From Gammaproteobacteria bacterium LSUCC0112 (GTDB lineage Bacteria > Pseudomonadota > Gammaproteobacteria > Pseudomonadales > Pseudohongiellaceae), in NCBI GenBank assembly GCA_004535785.1, contig SPIB01000001.1, positions 1,285,841 to 1,349,840 of the forward strand: a stretch of 64,000 nucleotides of DNA. The letters are read 5' to 3'. The stretch's first letter is position 1; every line of letters begins with the position of its first letter. The notes beneath the pieces were generated by a model, which was not told the origin of the DNA, did not search any database, and was given only the letters and a program-made list of their open reading frames with translations. Positions 27,013 through 35,516 of the stretch are shown here, piece after piece. Position numbers and translations under genes: made by a program.

Positions 27013-27747
27013 ATGCACTTGAGCTATAAAAAACAACTGCTGTTATTGCAGATTGAGCTGGTTAAATTACAACGCCACTTTATCAAGTGTGATAACAAAA
27101 TTCTGGTGATTGTCGAAGGCCGTGATGCGGCCGGCAAAGATGGCTTGATCAAACGCATCGCCGAGCATCTGAGCCCGCGCGAGACCCGTATTGTTGCGTT
27201 GGGCAAACCGTCGGACAGGGAGAGATCGTCCTGGTATTTCCAACGCTTTGTCAGCCACCTTCCCAGTGCCAGTGAGCTGGTGCTGTTTAACCGCAGTTGG
27301 TACAACCGGGCTGGCGTTGAACGCGTGATGGGTTTTTGCACCGATGCAGAATACGACGAGTTTTTTAGTTCCGTCATTGAGTTTGAGCACATGTTGATCC
27401 GATCGGGCATCAGCCTGTTCAAGTACTACCTTGATATCAGCCGGGATGAACAGGCCAGCAGGTTGGAAGCACGCAAACAGGATCCCCTGAAGCAATGGAA
27501 AATAAGTCCGATTGACGAACAGGCGCTGCACTTTTTTGATGAATACAGTGAGGCGCGTGACATCATGCTGGCGCGCACGCACAATGAGGTATCCCCGTGG
27601 ACGGTTGTTGATGCAAACAACAAACGTGATGCGCGACTGCACATGATCAGCGACTTGCTGGCGCGATTGAGCTATGCCGACAAGGATAAGTCGGTGTTGT
27701 TACCGGGAAAAGGCATTGTTCATCGTTACAACGGTCAACAGATATAG
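27013..27747 (+). CDS. ppk2: Polyphosphate kinase 2
   Basis: PPK2 moves phosphate between polyphosphate and nucleotides. The 244-residue size fits the one-domain class. Walker A is GRDAAGKDGLIKR (about residues 37-49), followed by SPRETRIVALGKPS, the lid-type WYFQRFVSHLP and the Walker B region LFNRSWYNRAGVERVMGF. Cytoplasmic. Transcribed alone, divergent from the cytochrome gene; ATG 27013 has only a weak purine stretch (GGGAAAAA) before it. Confidence 0.95.
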   Translation: MHLSYKKQLLLLQIELVKLQRHFIKCDNKILVIVEGRDAAGKDGLIKRIAEHLSPRETRIVALGKPSDRERSSWYFQRFVSHLPSASELVLFNRSWYNRAGVERVMGFCTDAEYDEFFSSVIEFEHMLIRSGISLFKYYLDISRDEQASRLEARKQDPLKQWKISPIDEQALHFFDEYSEARDIMLARTHNEVSPWTVVDANNKRDARLHMISDLLARLSYADKDKSVLLPGKGIVHRYNGQQI

Positions 27748-27832
27748 AGCGCAAAAAGAGCAAAAGCAACTTACGGTGTTAAACACCGAGTTGGACAGAC
27801 ACCACTGAACAGCGATGAGAATCGGAGCTTGC

Positions 27833-29317
27833 ATGAGAAAAAATACATTTGTACAACTGGTATTAGCCTCGGCAATTGCATCGTTCAGTGCCTGCTCTGA
27901 ACCAGCGAATAATGACTCTCAAGCCCAAGAGGAGTCTGCGGTCGCTGCACTCGATGTCAGAGACGCGATAGCCGATCCCGCACTGGCGACGCAGGCCTTG
28001 CTGGAGGCAGAGATTGCGCTGGGCAGTGCCGTCAAGCGCATGTGCTCGTCCGTGCTGCTCAGTGGTCGCACACAGGCGCATGTGCTCAGTACGGAGCTGG
28101 CCGGCGCTACTTTTGCGAGCATGAGTTTTGAATTCAAAGATGACATTGTCACCGCCTCTGCCAATGGGCTGACCGCACAGGCATTGTATCGACCGCATCT
28201 GGGTTGTACCTTGCTCAAGGACATTTCACCGGAGATTCTGCGTGCGCAGTTTAACCCCGCGCTGTACCCGGCCATGCCTGATACACCGGCAGCGCCATGG
28301 CCTCTGGGCGACCAGGTAGAACTGCCTGTGCAGCTGGACCGCGTTGATCTGGTTGCGATCAACGCGGCGGTTGATCAGGCATTTGAAGACATGGAGCCAG
28401 AACAAAACATCGACACACGCGCGGTGCTGGTCATCCATAAGGGACGCATTATCGCGGAAAAATACGCTGAGCCTTTTAACGCTGACATGTCACAACTGGG
28501 CTGGTCGATGACCAAGACCGTCACCGCGGCACTGACCGGCATGCTGGCGGGTGATGGTCTGGTACATGTTGATTCACCGGCGGGCATTCCCGAATGGCAG
28601 GCATTGGGTGATCAGCGTCGATTTATTACCCTGAACCACTTGCTGCAGATGTCCAGTGGACTGGAATATTCCGAGGTCTATACCGCAGGCTCTATGTCTG
28701 ATGTCATTCTGATGTTGTACACCACCGGCGATACCGCAGCGTACACCTTGAACAAACCACTGGCGCAGCAGCCGGGCACACAGTTCTATTACTCCAGCGG
28801 CACCACCAACATCATTTCGCGCATCAATCGTAAATTATTTACCAACCACCAGTCGTATTTTAATTTTCCGCAGGAACGTCTGTTCAGCAAGCTGGGTATG
28901 CGGTCGGCAGTGATGGAAACCGATGCCAGTGGCACCTTTGTGGGCTCGTCATACATGTACGCGACGCCGCGGGACTGGGCAAAAATTGGCTTGTTGTATA
29001 TGCAAGATGGTATCTGGAACGGGGAGCGTGTGTTGCCGGAAGGCTGGGTGGAATACAGTCTGACACCCGCGGAGTCCACCTCGCAGGGCAACTATGGTGC
29101 ACAAATCTGGTTAAACGCAGGCTCGCCTGTCAATCCTGATGACAGACCCATGCCGCAGTTCCCGAGCAACATGTTTTACCTGTCCGGTTTTGAAGGCCAG
29201 AACATTGTCATGTTGCCCGATCAGGAACTGATTGTGCTGCGCATGGGCGTCACTACCCGTGGCCCGCGCCCGATCTGGGCGCTGACCGAAGCAGTGATGA
29301 ACGCGGTTGCCCAGTAA
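27833..29317 (+). CDS. Exported serine hydrolase of the beta-lactamase/penicillin-binding family
   Basis: About 494 residues from ATG 27833 (GGAG 5 bases before). The signal peptide ends at FSACSE, which may be a lipobox. The catalytic SxxK is SMTK (about residue 225), the tyrosine motif is YSSG, and LNHLLQMSSGLEYSE is the usual follow-on segment. The N-terminal 150 residues form an extra domain not common in class C enzymes. Likely an esterase or peptidase of the envelope; true beta-lactamase activity is not implied. Confidence 0.88.
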   Translation: MRKNTFVQLVLASAIASFSACSEPANNDSQAQEESAVAALDVRDAIADPALATQALLEAEIALGSAVKRMCSSVLLSGRTQAHVLSTELAGATFASMSFEFKDDIVTASANGLTAQALYRPHLGCTLLKDISPEILRAQFNPALYPAMPDTPAAPWPLGDQVELPVQLDRVDLVAINAAVDQAFEDMEPEQNIDTRAVLVIHKGRIIAEKYAEPFNADMSQLGWSMTKTVTAALTGMLAGDGLVHVDSPAGIPEWQALGDQRRFITLNHLLQMSSGLEYSEVYTAGSMSDVILMLYTTGDTAAYTLNKPLAQQPGTQFYYSSGTTNIISRINRKLFTNHQSYFNFPQERLFSKLGMRSAVMETDASGTFVGSSYMYATPRDWAKIGLLYMQDGIWNGERVLPEGWVEYSLTPAESTSQGNYGAQIWLNAGSPVNPDDRPMPQFPSNMFYLSGFEGQNIVMLPDQELIVLRMGVTTRGPRPIWALTEAVMNAVAQ

Positions 29318-29343
29318 GTAAACTAAATCGATTTGGTCAGTCG

Positions 29344-30141
29344 TCAGCGCAGGCGAACAACCCGGAAGCCAATCTCGTCGGAACCGCGTGCGCTGTCCTG
29401 CCCGGTACGTTGCCAGACGCGGATGCGGTTTGCCGTGTTGCGAAAGGAGCCGCCGCGCAGCGTGGCGTTGCGGCAGGTGCTCAGGCGGTGACCGTTGACC
29501 CGACGCTCCACACGCTCGTCTTGCTCGTGGTAACAACCCAGCGTCCATTCTGCCGCATTGCCGTGCATGTCAAAGAGTCCATAGGCATTCGGGGCGAAAC
29601 TGCCCACCGGTGCAACACTGATGTCGCTCCAACGGCTGCCGCAGTCCCGGCAATTTGCCTGATTGATGCCAGCCTGAGTACCCCAACTGAACTGTATGCC
29701 GGCGCCCTGACCGGCCTGAGCGGCAAACTCCCATTGCTCTTCAGTGGGCAGGCTATAGGTGTCGCCGGTAAATTCACTCAACCACTTGGTATAGGCCATG
29801 GCGTCGAACCAGGTGATGCTGGTGACTGGCAGGTCGTGTGCAAGCATTTCCAGAGCGGGACTGGGCGCAGGCAAACCGGTGCTGCGCAAAAATGCTTTAA
29901 ATTCGCCAATGCTGACTTCGTGAGAGGAGATGGCAAAAGCGTCCACACACACCTCGCGGGGCGCGTTGCCGCGATTGTCCATCAACAATGTGCCGACTTC
30001 GGTGCAACCGCCGGGTAACTCAACCATGTCGGGCAATTTGATCTCGAACGTGGCCTGTGCCGCAACCGGTGTAGTGCCAACCAGCGCGAGTGTTGCCACC
30101 AGCAGCATCATGCACAGTGTGTTGGTGTTGAGCGTTTTCAT
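29344..30141 (-). CDS. FGE/SUMF1-like exported protein
   Basis: 265 residues from ATG 30141 with a cleavable signal peptide (ending TPVAAQA). The FGE-like domain is complete: ELPGGCTEVGTLL, FAISSHEVSIGEFKAFL, YSLPTEEQWEFAAQAG, NAYGLFDMHGNAAEWTLGCY, LRGGSFRN and DEIGFRVVRLR. The genuine oxidase needs a late cysteine pair; the single late cysteine here does not prove activity. Start overlaps the stop of the kinase gene by four bases (ATGA). Convergent with the serine hydrolase gene. Confidence 0.88.
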   Translation of the reverse strand: MKTLNTNTLCMMLLVATLALVGTTPVAAQATFEIKLPDMVELPGGCTEVGTLLMDNRGNAPREVCVDAFAISSHEVSIGEFKAFLRSTGLPAPSPALEMLAHDLPVTSITWFDAMAYTKWLSEFTGDTYSLPTEEQWEFAAQAGQGAGIQFSWGTQAGINQANCRDCGSRWSDISVAPVGSFAPNAYGLFDMHGNAAEWTLGCYHEQDERVERRVNGHRLSTCRNATLRGGSFRNTANRIRVWQRTGQDSARGSDEIGFRVVRLR

Positions 30142-31082
30142 GGTGTGCAGGCGTTTATGTAATGCGTCTTGAGCAGGAGACGGAAGTAATCGGGATCTTT
30201 GATCAACACATCCACTTGATGCGGATGCTGCATGGCGTATTGCTGGCGCGATAACCAAAAGCGCAGAGCAGCCAGCTGCAACATCCTCGGCCAGGCAAAG
30301 CGCTCGTTGTCTGTGAGTGCGCGGCTGTGCGTATAGGCCTGTAGTAGCGCGTCAACGCGTTCGGCATTGACATGAGGGATGTTGTCGACAACATCGATAC
30401 ACCAGTCATTGACACAAATGGCCAGTTCGAGGAGCGTCCAACCCGTCGCAGCATTATAAAAATCGATAACGCCGCTGAGTGTGTTGCCCTCAAACATGGC
30501 GTTGTCCCTGAACAGATCGCCATGAATCAAGGCTGTGGGCAGCTCGGGTGTTGTTGACAACCAGTACTGTAAATCGGTCAGGCACGGCTGCAACCACGAC
30601 TGTTCAGCTGACCAGACGGTGTGCAAAAACGGCATGGACTCGGTCAGTACCCACTGCGGGCCGCGGTCACTGTTGCGCTGCAGACCGCAGTTGGCGCTGT
30701 GCAGTGTTGCCAACAGGGAGCCAAGTGCTGCACATTGCCCGGGGTTAACCTGATCGGGATGTTCACCGGGCAATCGCGGCTGCAGCAACGCTGGTTTGTT
30801 CTTTAAAGACAGCAGCGCTGTGCCCTCGCGGTTGCGAAAAACAAAGGGCACCGGCAGGCCGCTGCGCTTAAGGCAATCCAGCAGGCTGATAAAAAATGGC
30901 AGATCCTGCACGGGACCGCGTTCAACCAGCGTCAGCACAAAGGCACCACGTGTGCAGTCCACAAAATAGTTGGTGTTTTCACTGCCGCCGCTGATGCCTT
31001 TGATGCGCAGCACATCGCCCAGATCAAACTGGCGCATAAACTCGCTGACATCGTGTAGTGTGAGTGGCGTAAATACAGACAT
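30138..31082 (-). CDS. thrB: ThrB-type homoserine kinase (APH fold)
   Basis: 314 residues from ATG 31082. Aminoglycoside-phosphotransferase-fold kinase: SGGSENTNYFVDCTRGAFVLTL (read in part) is the nucleotide-binding sheet and LIHGDLFRDNAMF plus VIDFYNA are the catalytic loop and metal aspartate. The order of motifs and length fit the type II homoserine kinase used by pseudomonads and relatives, making O-phosphohomoserine for threonine. Choline kinase-like activity cannot be excluded. Overlaps the FGE-like gene. Confidence 0.85.
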   Translation of the reverse strand: MSVFTPLTLHDVSEFMRQFDLGDVLRIKGISGGSENTNYFVDCTRGAFVLTLVERGPVQDLPFFISLLDCLKRSGLPVPFVFRNREGTALLSLKNKPALLQPRLPGEHPDQVNPGQCAALGSLLATLHSANCGLQRNSDRGPQWVLTESMPFLHTVWSAEQSWLQPCLTDLQYWLSTTPELPTALIHGDLFRDNAMFEGNTLSGVIDFYNAATGWTLLELAICVNDWCIDVVDNIPHVNAERVDALLQAYTHSRALTDNERFAWPRMLQLAALRFWLSRQQYAMQHPHQVDVLIKDPDYFRLLLKTHYINACTP

Positions 31083-31176
31083 TAACAAGGGACCCAACAG
31101 CGTGTAATTGACTGGCGCGCTAAACTAGCACAGTTGCAACTCTGTTGAGAAAGACTTGGGAGAGGAGGACAACATT

Positions 31177-31545
31177 ATGAGTCAAAACCATTGTGAGTCT
31201 GATGAACAGGTTTCTGTCATTGGGAATTTGCTGGCCGGCTTGCCAGATACACCGCCGCCTGCCGAATTATTTGAAACGCTGACAGGGCATGCCGCTGCGG
31301 GTATAGAGATTCAACGTATTGTCTCGTTTGGCCATGCATCGCCCACAGACTTCTGGTACGACCAGAACCAGGCCGAGTGGGTGATGCTGATCCAAGGCGA
31401 AGCCATCCTGCAGTTTGAAGGACGTCCCGACCTGCACTTGCGTACCGGCGACTACTGCAACATCCCGGCACACCAGCGCCACCGCGTTGCCTGGACCATC
31501 CCCGACCAACCCACGGTCTGGCTGGCGGTGTTTTATCGGGATTAA
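31177..31545 (+). CDS. Cupin domain protein
   Basis: 122 residues from ATG 31177, with a strong AGGAGG site. Single cupin barrel: FWYDQNQAEWVMLIQGEAILQF carries the first metal motif in altered form, and GDYCNIPAHQRHRVAW the second. Such small cupins bind a metal or sugar; reaction unknown. Transcribed away from thrB. A palindromic repeat begins 4 bp after the stop. Confidence 0.85.
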   Translation: MSQNHCESDEQVSVIGNLLAGLPDTPPPAELFETLTGHAAAGIEIQRIVSFGHASPTDFWYDQNQAEWVMLIQGEAILQFEGRPDLHLRTGDYCNIPAHQRHRVAWTIPDQPTVWLAVFYRD

Positions 31546-31548
31546 GAC

Positions 31549-31587
31549 TGGGGTCGGAGAGATCAAAAAATGATCTCTCCGACCCCA
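31549..31587. repeat. GGGGTCGGAG palindromic repeat, copy 1
   Basis: Perfect inverted repeat TGGGGTCGGAGAGATCA / TGATCTCTCCGACCCCA around AAAAA. It lies between the converging cupin and SGNH genes and could stop both transcripts. It shares its outer ten bases with copies at 37269 and 61361. Confidence 0.9.
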
Positions 31588-31593
31588 ATTCAA

Positions 31594-32346
31594 CTATTCG
31601 TGAGCTGACTCGTGCTGTATTAAGGCTGCACGAATCGTAGCCGCCCAGATGTCATAACCTTTTTCATTCAAATGCAGATTGTCGGCAACAAAAATGTCAG
31701 TCATCACCGTGCCATCGGCCTGCAGAAACGGCGTCGCCACATCAATGTAAGTGACCAGTAGGTGGCGCTCGGCCAGGGCGGCATAACGGGCATTCAAATC
31801 CATGGCTATTGGCCAGGTTGCAACGCGCGCGACGCTGGGTTTGACCGACAACAGATAGATGCGGGTTTCCGGCAGCTCTGCGTGGATACGACGAATGCCT
31901 TCCTCGACGTGCGCCATGATGGTGTCATTGGGAATATTGTTGCGCCCGGTGTCGTTGTCGCCTTCATAAATCAGCACGGCACGCGGCTTGTACGCCAGCA
32001 CCACCCGGTCCAGATAGTGCAGCAAATCGTGCATGATGCTGCCACCAAATCCGCGCGGAATCACCGTCAGCGGTGCCAGGTCCGCCGGCGCGTCGTCGTT
32101 CCAGTACATGATGCTCGAACTGCCGGTCAGCACAATCGCATTGGCGGGCGGTGGACTGTCGCGGTCAGCCTGTTCAAAACGCTGGATCGCCTCCTCAAAA
32201 CGGGTGGGATCCGGCAAATCCTGAGCCGTCGCTGCTGATGAAAAAACCAGGGCGGTACATCCGAGCGCGGCAAACACCAGTGTCATCAACATCGACACGC
32301 GCCCAACACGCCCGGGCAACACACGCGTCTTCATGGATAAGTTCAT
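31594..32346 (-). CDS. Exported SGNH/GDSL hydrolase
   Basis: 250 residues. Signal segment ends near ATAQ. The SGNH blocks are visible: serine in LTGSSSIMYWND (block I), glycine in PRGFGGS, asparagine in YEGDNDTGRN and the Asp-His pair in DNLHLNEKGYDIW. Esterase or acetylhydrolase of the envelope; substrate unknown. Start ATG 32346 with AAAGGTGA before it. Confidence 0.9.
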   Translation of the reverse strand: MNLSMKTRVLPGRVGRVSMLMTLVFAALGCTALVFSSAATAQDLPDPTRFEEAIQRFEQADRDSPPPANAIVLTGSSSIMYWNDDAPADLAPLTVIPRGFGGSIMHDLLHYLDRVVLAYKPRAVLIYEGDNDTGRNNIPNDTIMAHVEEGIRRIHAELPETRIYLLSVKPSVARVATWPIAMDLNARYAALAERHLLVTYIDVATPFLQADGTVMTDIFVADNLHLNEKGYDIWAATIRAALIQHESAHE

Positions 32347-32465
32347 AAACAGTCACCTTTGATTATTGTTGTCAAAACAGCGGTCGCTATCTTGCTGCGA
32401 ACACCCTGCCCGACGCAACTGTCGCCGTGCAACTGCCGCCACACATTTGCTGTCGTAGAATGCCA

Positions 32466-33839
32466 TCAGGCAGGGCGACGTGGATGAACGCGTCCCCTCG
32501 CCAGCGAAAACAGAATGCCGGGAATACACAACGCGGCACTGATCATAAAACTCAGACTCAGCGCCTGATTTAACAGCGGTGCGGTCTGCGGGCTGACCGG
32601 CGTGTTGCCCATGATCAGCGCAATCGCCAGCGTCACCAGCACCATACTGTTTAACTGCCCTAACAGACGTGTCGTTGCCACCGCCCCCGATGCGCCACCG
32701 GCATGTTTATTATCCACGGATCCCATAATCGCGTTGATATTGGGCGAGGAAAACAGACTGAATCCGGTGCCGGTCATCACCAGTGAAACCACTATGGTCT
32801 GCACACTGCTGTCTGCACTCAGTTGCGACAGCAACGCCAACCCGACACTGGTAATCACCATGCCGGCCGAGGCTAACAGTCGTGGTTCAACCTTGTCTGA
32901 CCAGCGCCCGGTTACCGGTGACAAGGTCGCCATGATGATGGGCTGAATCATCAGAATCATGCCGGCCTGGGTGGCACTGAAACCTTTGATGGTCTGCAGA
33001 TACAGACTCATCAGCACCACAATCGCATAGGTGGCGCTGTACATCAACAAGGATGCCGCGCAGGACAAGGTGAAGGTGCGGTTGCTGAAAAACAGATTGA
33101 TATCCCAGAGCGGAAAGCGGGTTTTGCGTGTGTGCGTGACAAACAAACCGGTGCTGATCGCGCAAGCAACAAAAAAACCAAACGCCACCGTCGAGGGCAA
33201 CTGCGTCACCGCAATACAAAACAGTGCAATGCTGACACTCCAGCCCACCGCGCCTACACGGTCAAAGGGCAACACCGTGTCCGCACGCCACTCGTCTTTT
33301 ACCGCAAACACGCCCATCAGCAACACCACCAATGCTAAAGGCACTTGCAGCAGAAACGCGGCGCGCCAGCCCAGGTGATCCACCACAAAACCACCCAACA
33401 GCGGCCCGGCAGACAAGCCCACATACACGGACGCCGTCACCAGACCAATCAGCTTACCGCGCTGATTGGCCGGGAATGCGGAACTGATAATGGCCAGTTG
33501 TGTGGCATGCAGCATCGCGGCACTGATGCCCTGCAGAAACCGTCCACTCAACAGCATCGTGCTGTTCACTGACATGGCCGCATACAGCGAGCTCAGTAAT
33601 ACCGCCGCGGTGCCCAGCAGGAAAATACGTTTTCGCCCCACCGCATCGGCAACGCGACTGAAAATCAGCACAAACATGGTGCTGGCCATCAGAAACGACA
33701 TTGGCACCCAACTCAGCAGCCGCGCACTCATGCCAAAGTCCATCGCGATACTCGGCAACGCGACATTGGTGGCGCTAAGCATCACCGGCGTGGCAAACGC
33801 GTTGAGCAGCACCATCGATAACAGGATCTTGCGATTCAT
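32466..33839 (-). CDS. MFS exporter, 14-helix-like DHA family
   Basis: About 457 residues from ATG 33839 (a GTG at 33914 is an alternative; neither has a good ribosome site). Motif A is SRVADAVGRKRIFLLG after helix 2, and TNVALPSIAMDF in helix 1 is typical of DHA2 drug exporters, though the length suggests 12-14 helices. The second-half motif A is WSDKVEPR. Likely an efflux pump; substrate unknown. Not linked to a visible repressor gene. Confidence 0.9.
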   Translation of the reverse strand: MNRKILLSMVLLNAFATPVMLSATNVALPSIAMDFGMSARLLSWVPMSFLMASTMFVLIFSRVADAVGRKRIFLLGTAAVLLSSLYAAMSVNSTMLLSGRFLQGISAAMLHATQLAIISSAFPANQRGKLIGLVTASVYVGLSAGPLLGGFVVDHLGWRAAFLLQVPLALVVLLMGVFAVKDEWRADTVLPFDRVGAVGWSVSIALFCIAVTQLPSTVAFGFFVACAISTGLFVTHTRKTRFPLWDINLFFSNRTFTLSCAASLLMYSATYAIVVLMSLYLQTIKGFSATQAGMILMIQPIIMATLSPVTGRWSDKVEPRLLASAGMVITSVGLALLSQLSADSSVQTIVVSLVMTGTGFSLFSSPNINAIMGSVDNKHAGGASGAVATTRLLGQLNSMVLVTLAIALIMGNTPVSPQTAPLLNQALSLSFMISAALCIPGILFSLARGRVHPRRPA

Positions 33840-34035
33840 AAGGGGAAAGGCACCAAGGCGTCCAGGCGTGGCCAACAGGATGAAAGCGACGACATGCGCG
33901 ATTCTGACAGACACCGGGTGACAATCGCCAGCCTCAGTGCTCGCAAATCAGCAATCCTGCACTTGTGCAAGGCTGGCAAGTTGCGCATATTGTGACGACG
34001 CATTGAGGTACAAAAAACCAAACCAACAAGGAACC

Positions 34036-34965
34036 ATGATGACTACGATCGCTGCCAGCGCCGTGTTACGCACCGACGACGCGCGCTTCCAGAATCTGCC
34101 CGGATATCCGTTTGCCCCGCACTACGTCAGTGATCTGCCCGGGTTTGATAACTTGCGTGTGCACTACGTGGACGAAGGCCCCGCCGATGCCAGCTCTATC
34201 GTGTTGTGCCTGCACGGCCAGCCCACCTGGAGTTACCTTTACCGCAAAATGATTCCGGTGTTTGTGGAGGCCGGACACCGGGTGATTGCACCGGATCTGA
34301 TCGGGTTTGGCCGCTCCGACAAACCCGTGGACGACAGTTATTACACACTCACCCGACACCGAGACATGCTGATCGCATTTATCCACGCGGTGATTCTGCA
34401 ATCAGCGCCCGATGCGCGCATCATGCTGGTGGTGCAAGACTGGGGCGGCATTCTGGGTCTGACCTTGCCGATGGAATTTCCTGATCATATTGACCGCCTG
34501 CTGGTGATGAATACCGGGCTGGGCACCGGCGATGTCCCGCTGGGGCAGGGATTTCTGGATTGGCGTGCGTTTTCCAACAGCCGCCCGGACATGGACATTG
34601 CCGCACTGATGCGCCGAGGCGAACGCCTGTTGAGCGAGGCCGAAGGCGAGGCTTATGCGGCTCCGTTCCCTGATGTCCGCTACAAAGCGGGCGTGCGCAG
34701 GTTCCCCAATCTGGTACCCGATCATCCTGATGCCGACGGCGCAGCGATTTCACGCGCGGCACGCGACTGGTTAAAAACCCGCTGGCAAGGCCGCAGTTTT
34801 ATGGCTATTGGTATGCGCGACCCCGTGCTCGGCCCGCCAGTGATGCACAATTTGCGTAAACAGATTCAAGGCTGCCCCGAGCCCTTTGAGGTGGCGGAAG
34901 GCGGTCATTTTGTACAGGAACATGGCGAGATCATTGCGCGACGTGCGCTCGAGGTTTTATGTTGA
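34036..34965 (+). CDS. Haloalkane dehalogenase-like alpha/beta hydrolase
   Basis: 309 residues from ATG 34036. HGQPTWSYLYRKM has the Trp of the oxyanion region, VQDWGG has the nucleophile Asp (about 134) followed by the halide-binding Trp, GMRDPVLGP gives the acid and GGHFVQEHG the histidine (about 291). This set is that of haloalkane dehalogenase subfamily I, which hydrolyses carbon-halogen bonds; a related epoxide hydrolase is possible. Seven-base overlap with the following GNAT gene. Confidence 0.88.
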   Translation: MMTTIAASAVLRTDDARFQNLPGYPFAPHYVSDLPGFDNLRVHYVDEGPADASSIVLCLHGQPTWSYLYRKMIPVFVEAGHRVIAPDLIGFGRSDKPVDDSYYTLTRHRDMLIAFIHAVILQSAPDARIMLVVQDWGGILGLTLPMEFPDHIDRLLVMNTGLGTGDVPLGQGFLDWRAFSNSRPDMDIAALMRRGERLLSEAEGEAYAAPFPDVRYKAGVRRFPNLVPDHPDADGAAISRAARDWLKTRWQGRSFMAIGMRDPVLGPPVMHNLRKQIQGCPEPFEVAEGGHFVQEHGEIIARRALEVLC

Positions 34966-35417
34966 TTCTGAATTTAAAAGACAAACCGGAACATCTGTTG
35001 CCGCTGGCGCAGTGGCACCACACCGAATGGTCCTACCTGAATCCTCTCAGGAGTTTTGACCAGCGCGTGCAGGAAATGCAGGAAGACCTGGAGGGCAAGG
35101 TCATCCCGACCACCTTTGTGGCCGAGGACGCAGGCGAACTGCTGGGTTCGGCGTGTATTCTGGCCGATGACATGAGCTCACACCCGGAACTTACACCGTG
35201 GCTGGCGAGTGTGTATGTCAATGAAATCCACCGGGGCAAAGGCATCGGCTCGACGCTGGTGAAACGGGTGATGCAACATGCGCAGGAAAATGGTGTTAAA
35301 CGCCTGTACCTGTACACGCCGGATCAGGAGCAGTTGTACGCCCGCCTCGGATGGCAACTGTATAGCCGCGAGCCCTACAACGGCACACCGGTGACCATTA
35401 TGTCGATCGATTTCTGA
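34959..35417 (+). CDS. GNAT acetyltransferase
   Basis: 152 residues. Acetyl-CoA loop: LASVYVNEIHRGKGIGSTLVKRV (R/Q-x-x-G-x-G/A). The end has LYLYTPDQEQLYARLGWQLYSRE, the usual last strand. Substrate not known. Translationally coupled to the dehalogenase gene. Confidence 0.9.
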   Translation: MLILNLKDKPEHLLPLAQWHHTEWSYLNPLRSFDQRVQEMQEDLEGKVIPTTFVAEDAGELLGSACILADDMSSHPELTPWLASVYVNEIHRGKGIGSTLVKRVMQHAQENGVKRLYLYTPDQEQLYARLGWQLYSREPYNGTPVTIMSIDF

Positions 35418-35516
35418 ATGGAAAGAGACTTGCTTGACGTTTAATAATGAGAGCATCAGGCGTATAGTTCCGGTGACCCCAACCTTGCTGATAACAATGA
35501 TAAACAAGAGGTTTAT

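Noticed and set aside
27770-27795. CGGTGTT/AACACCG hairpin after ppk2 as terminator
   Set aside because: Stem is short and no T run follows.
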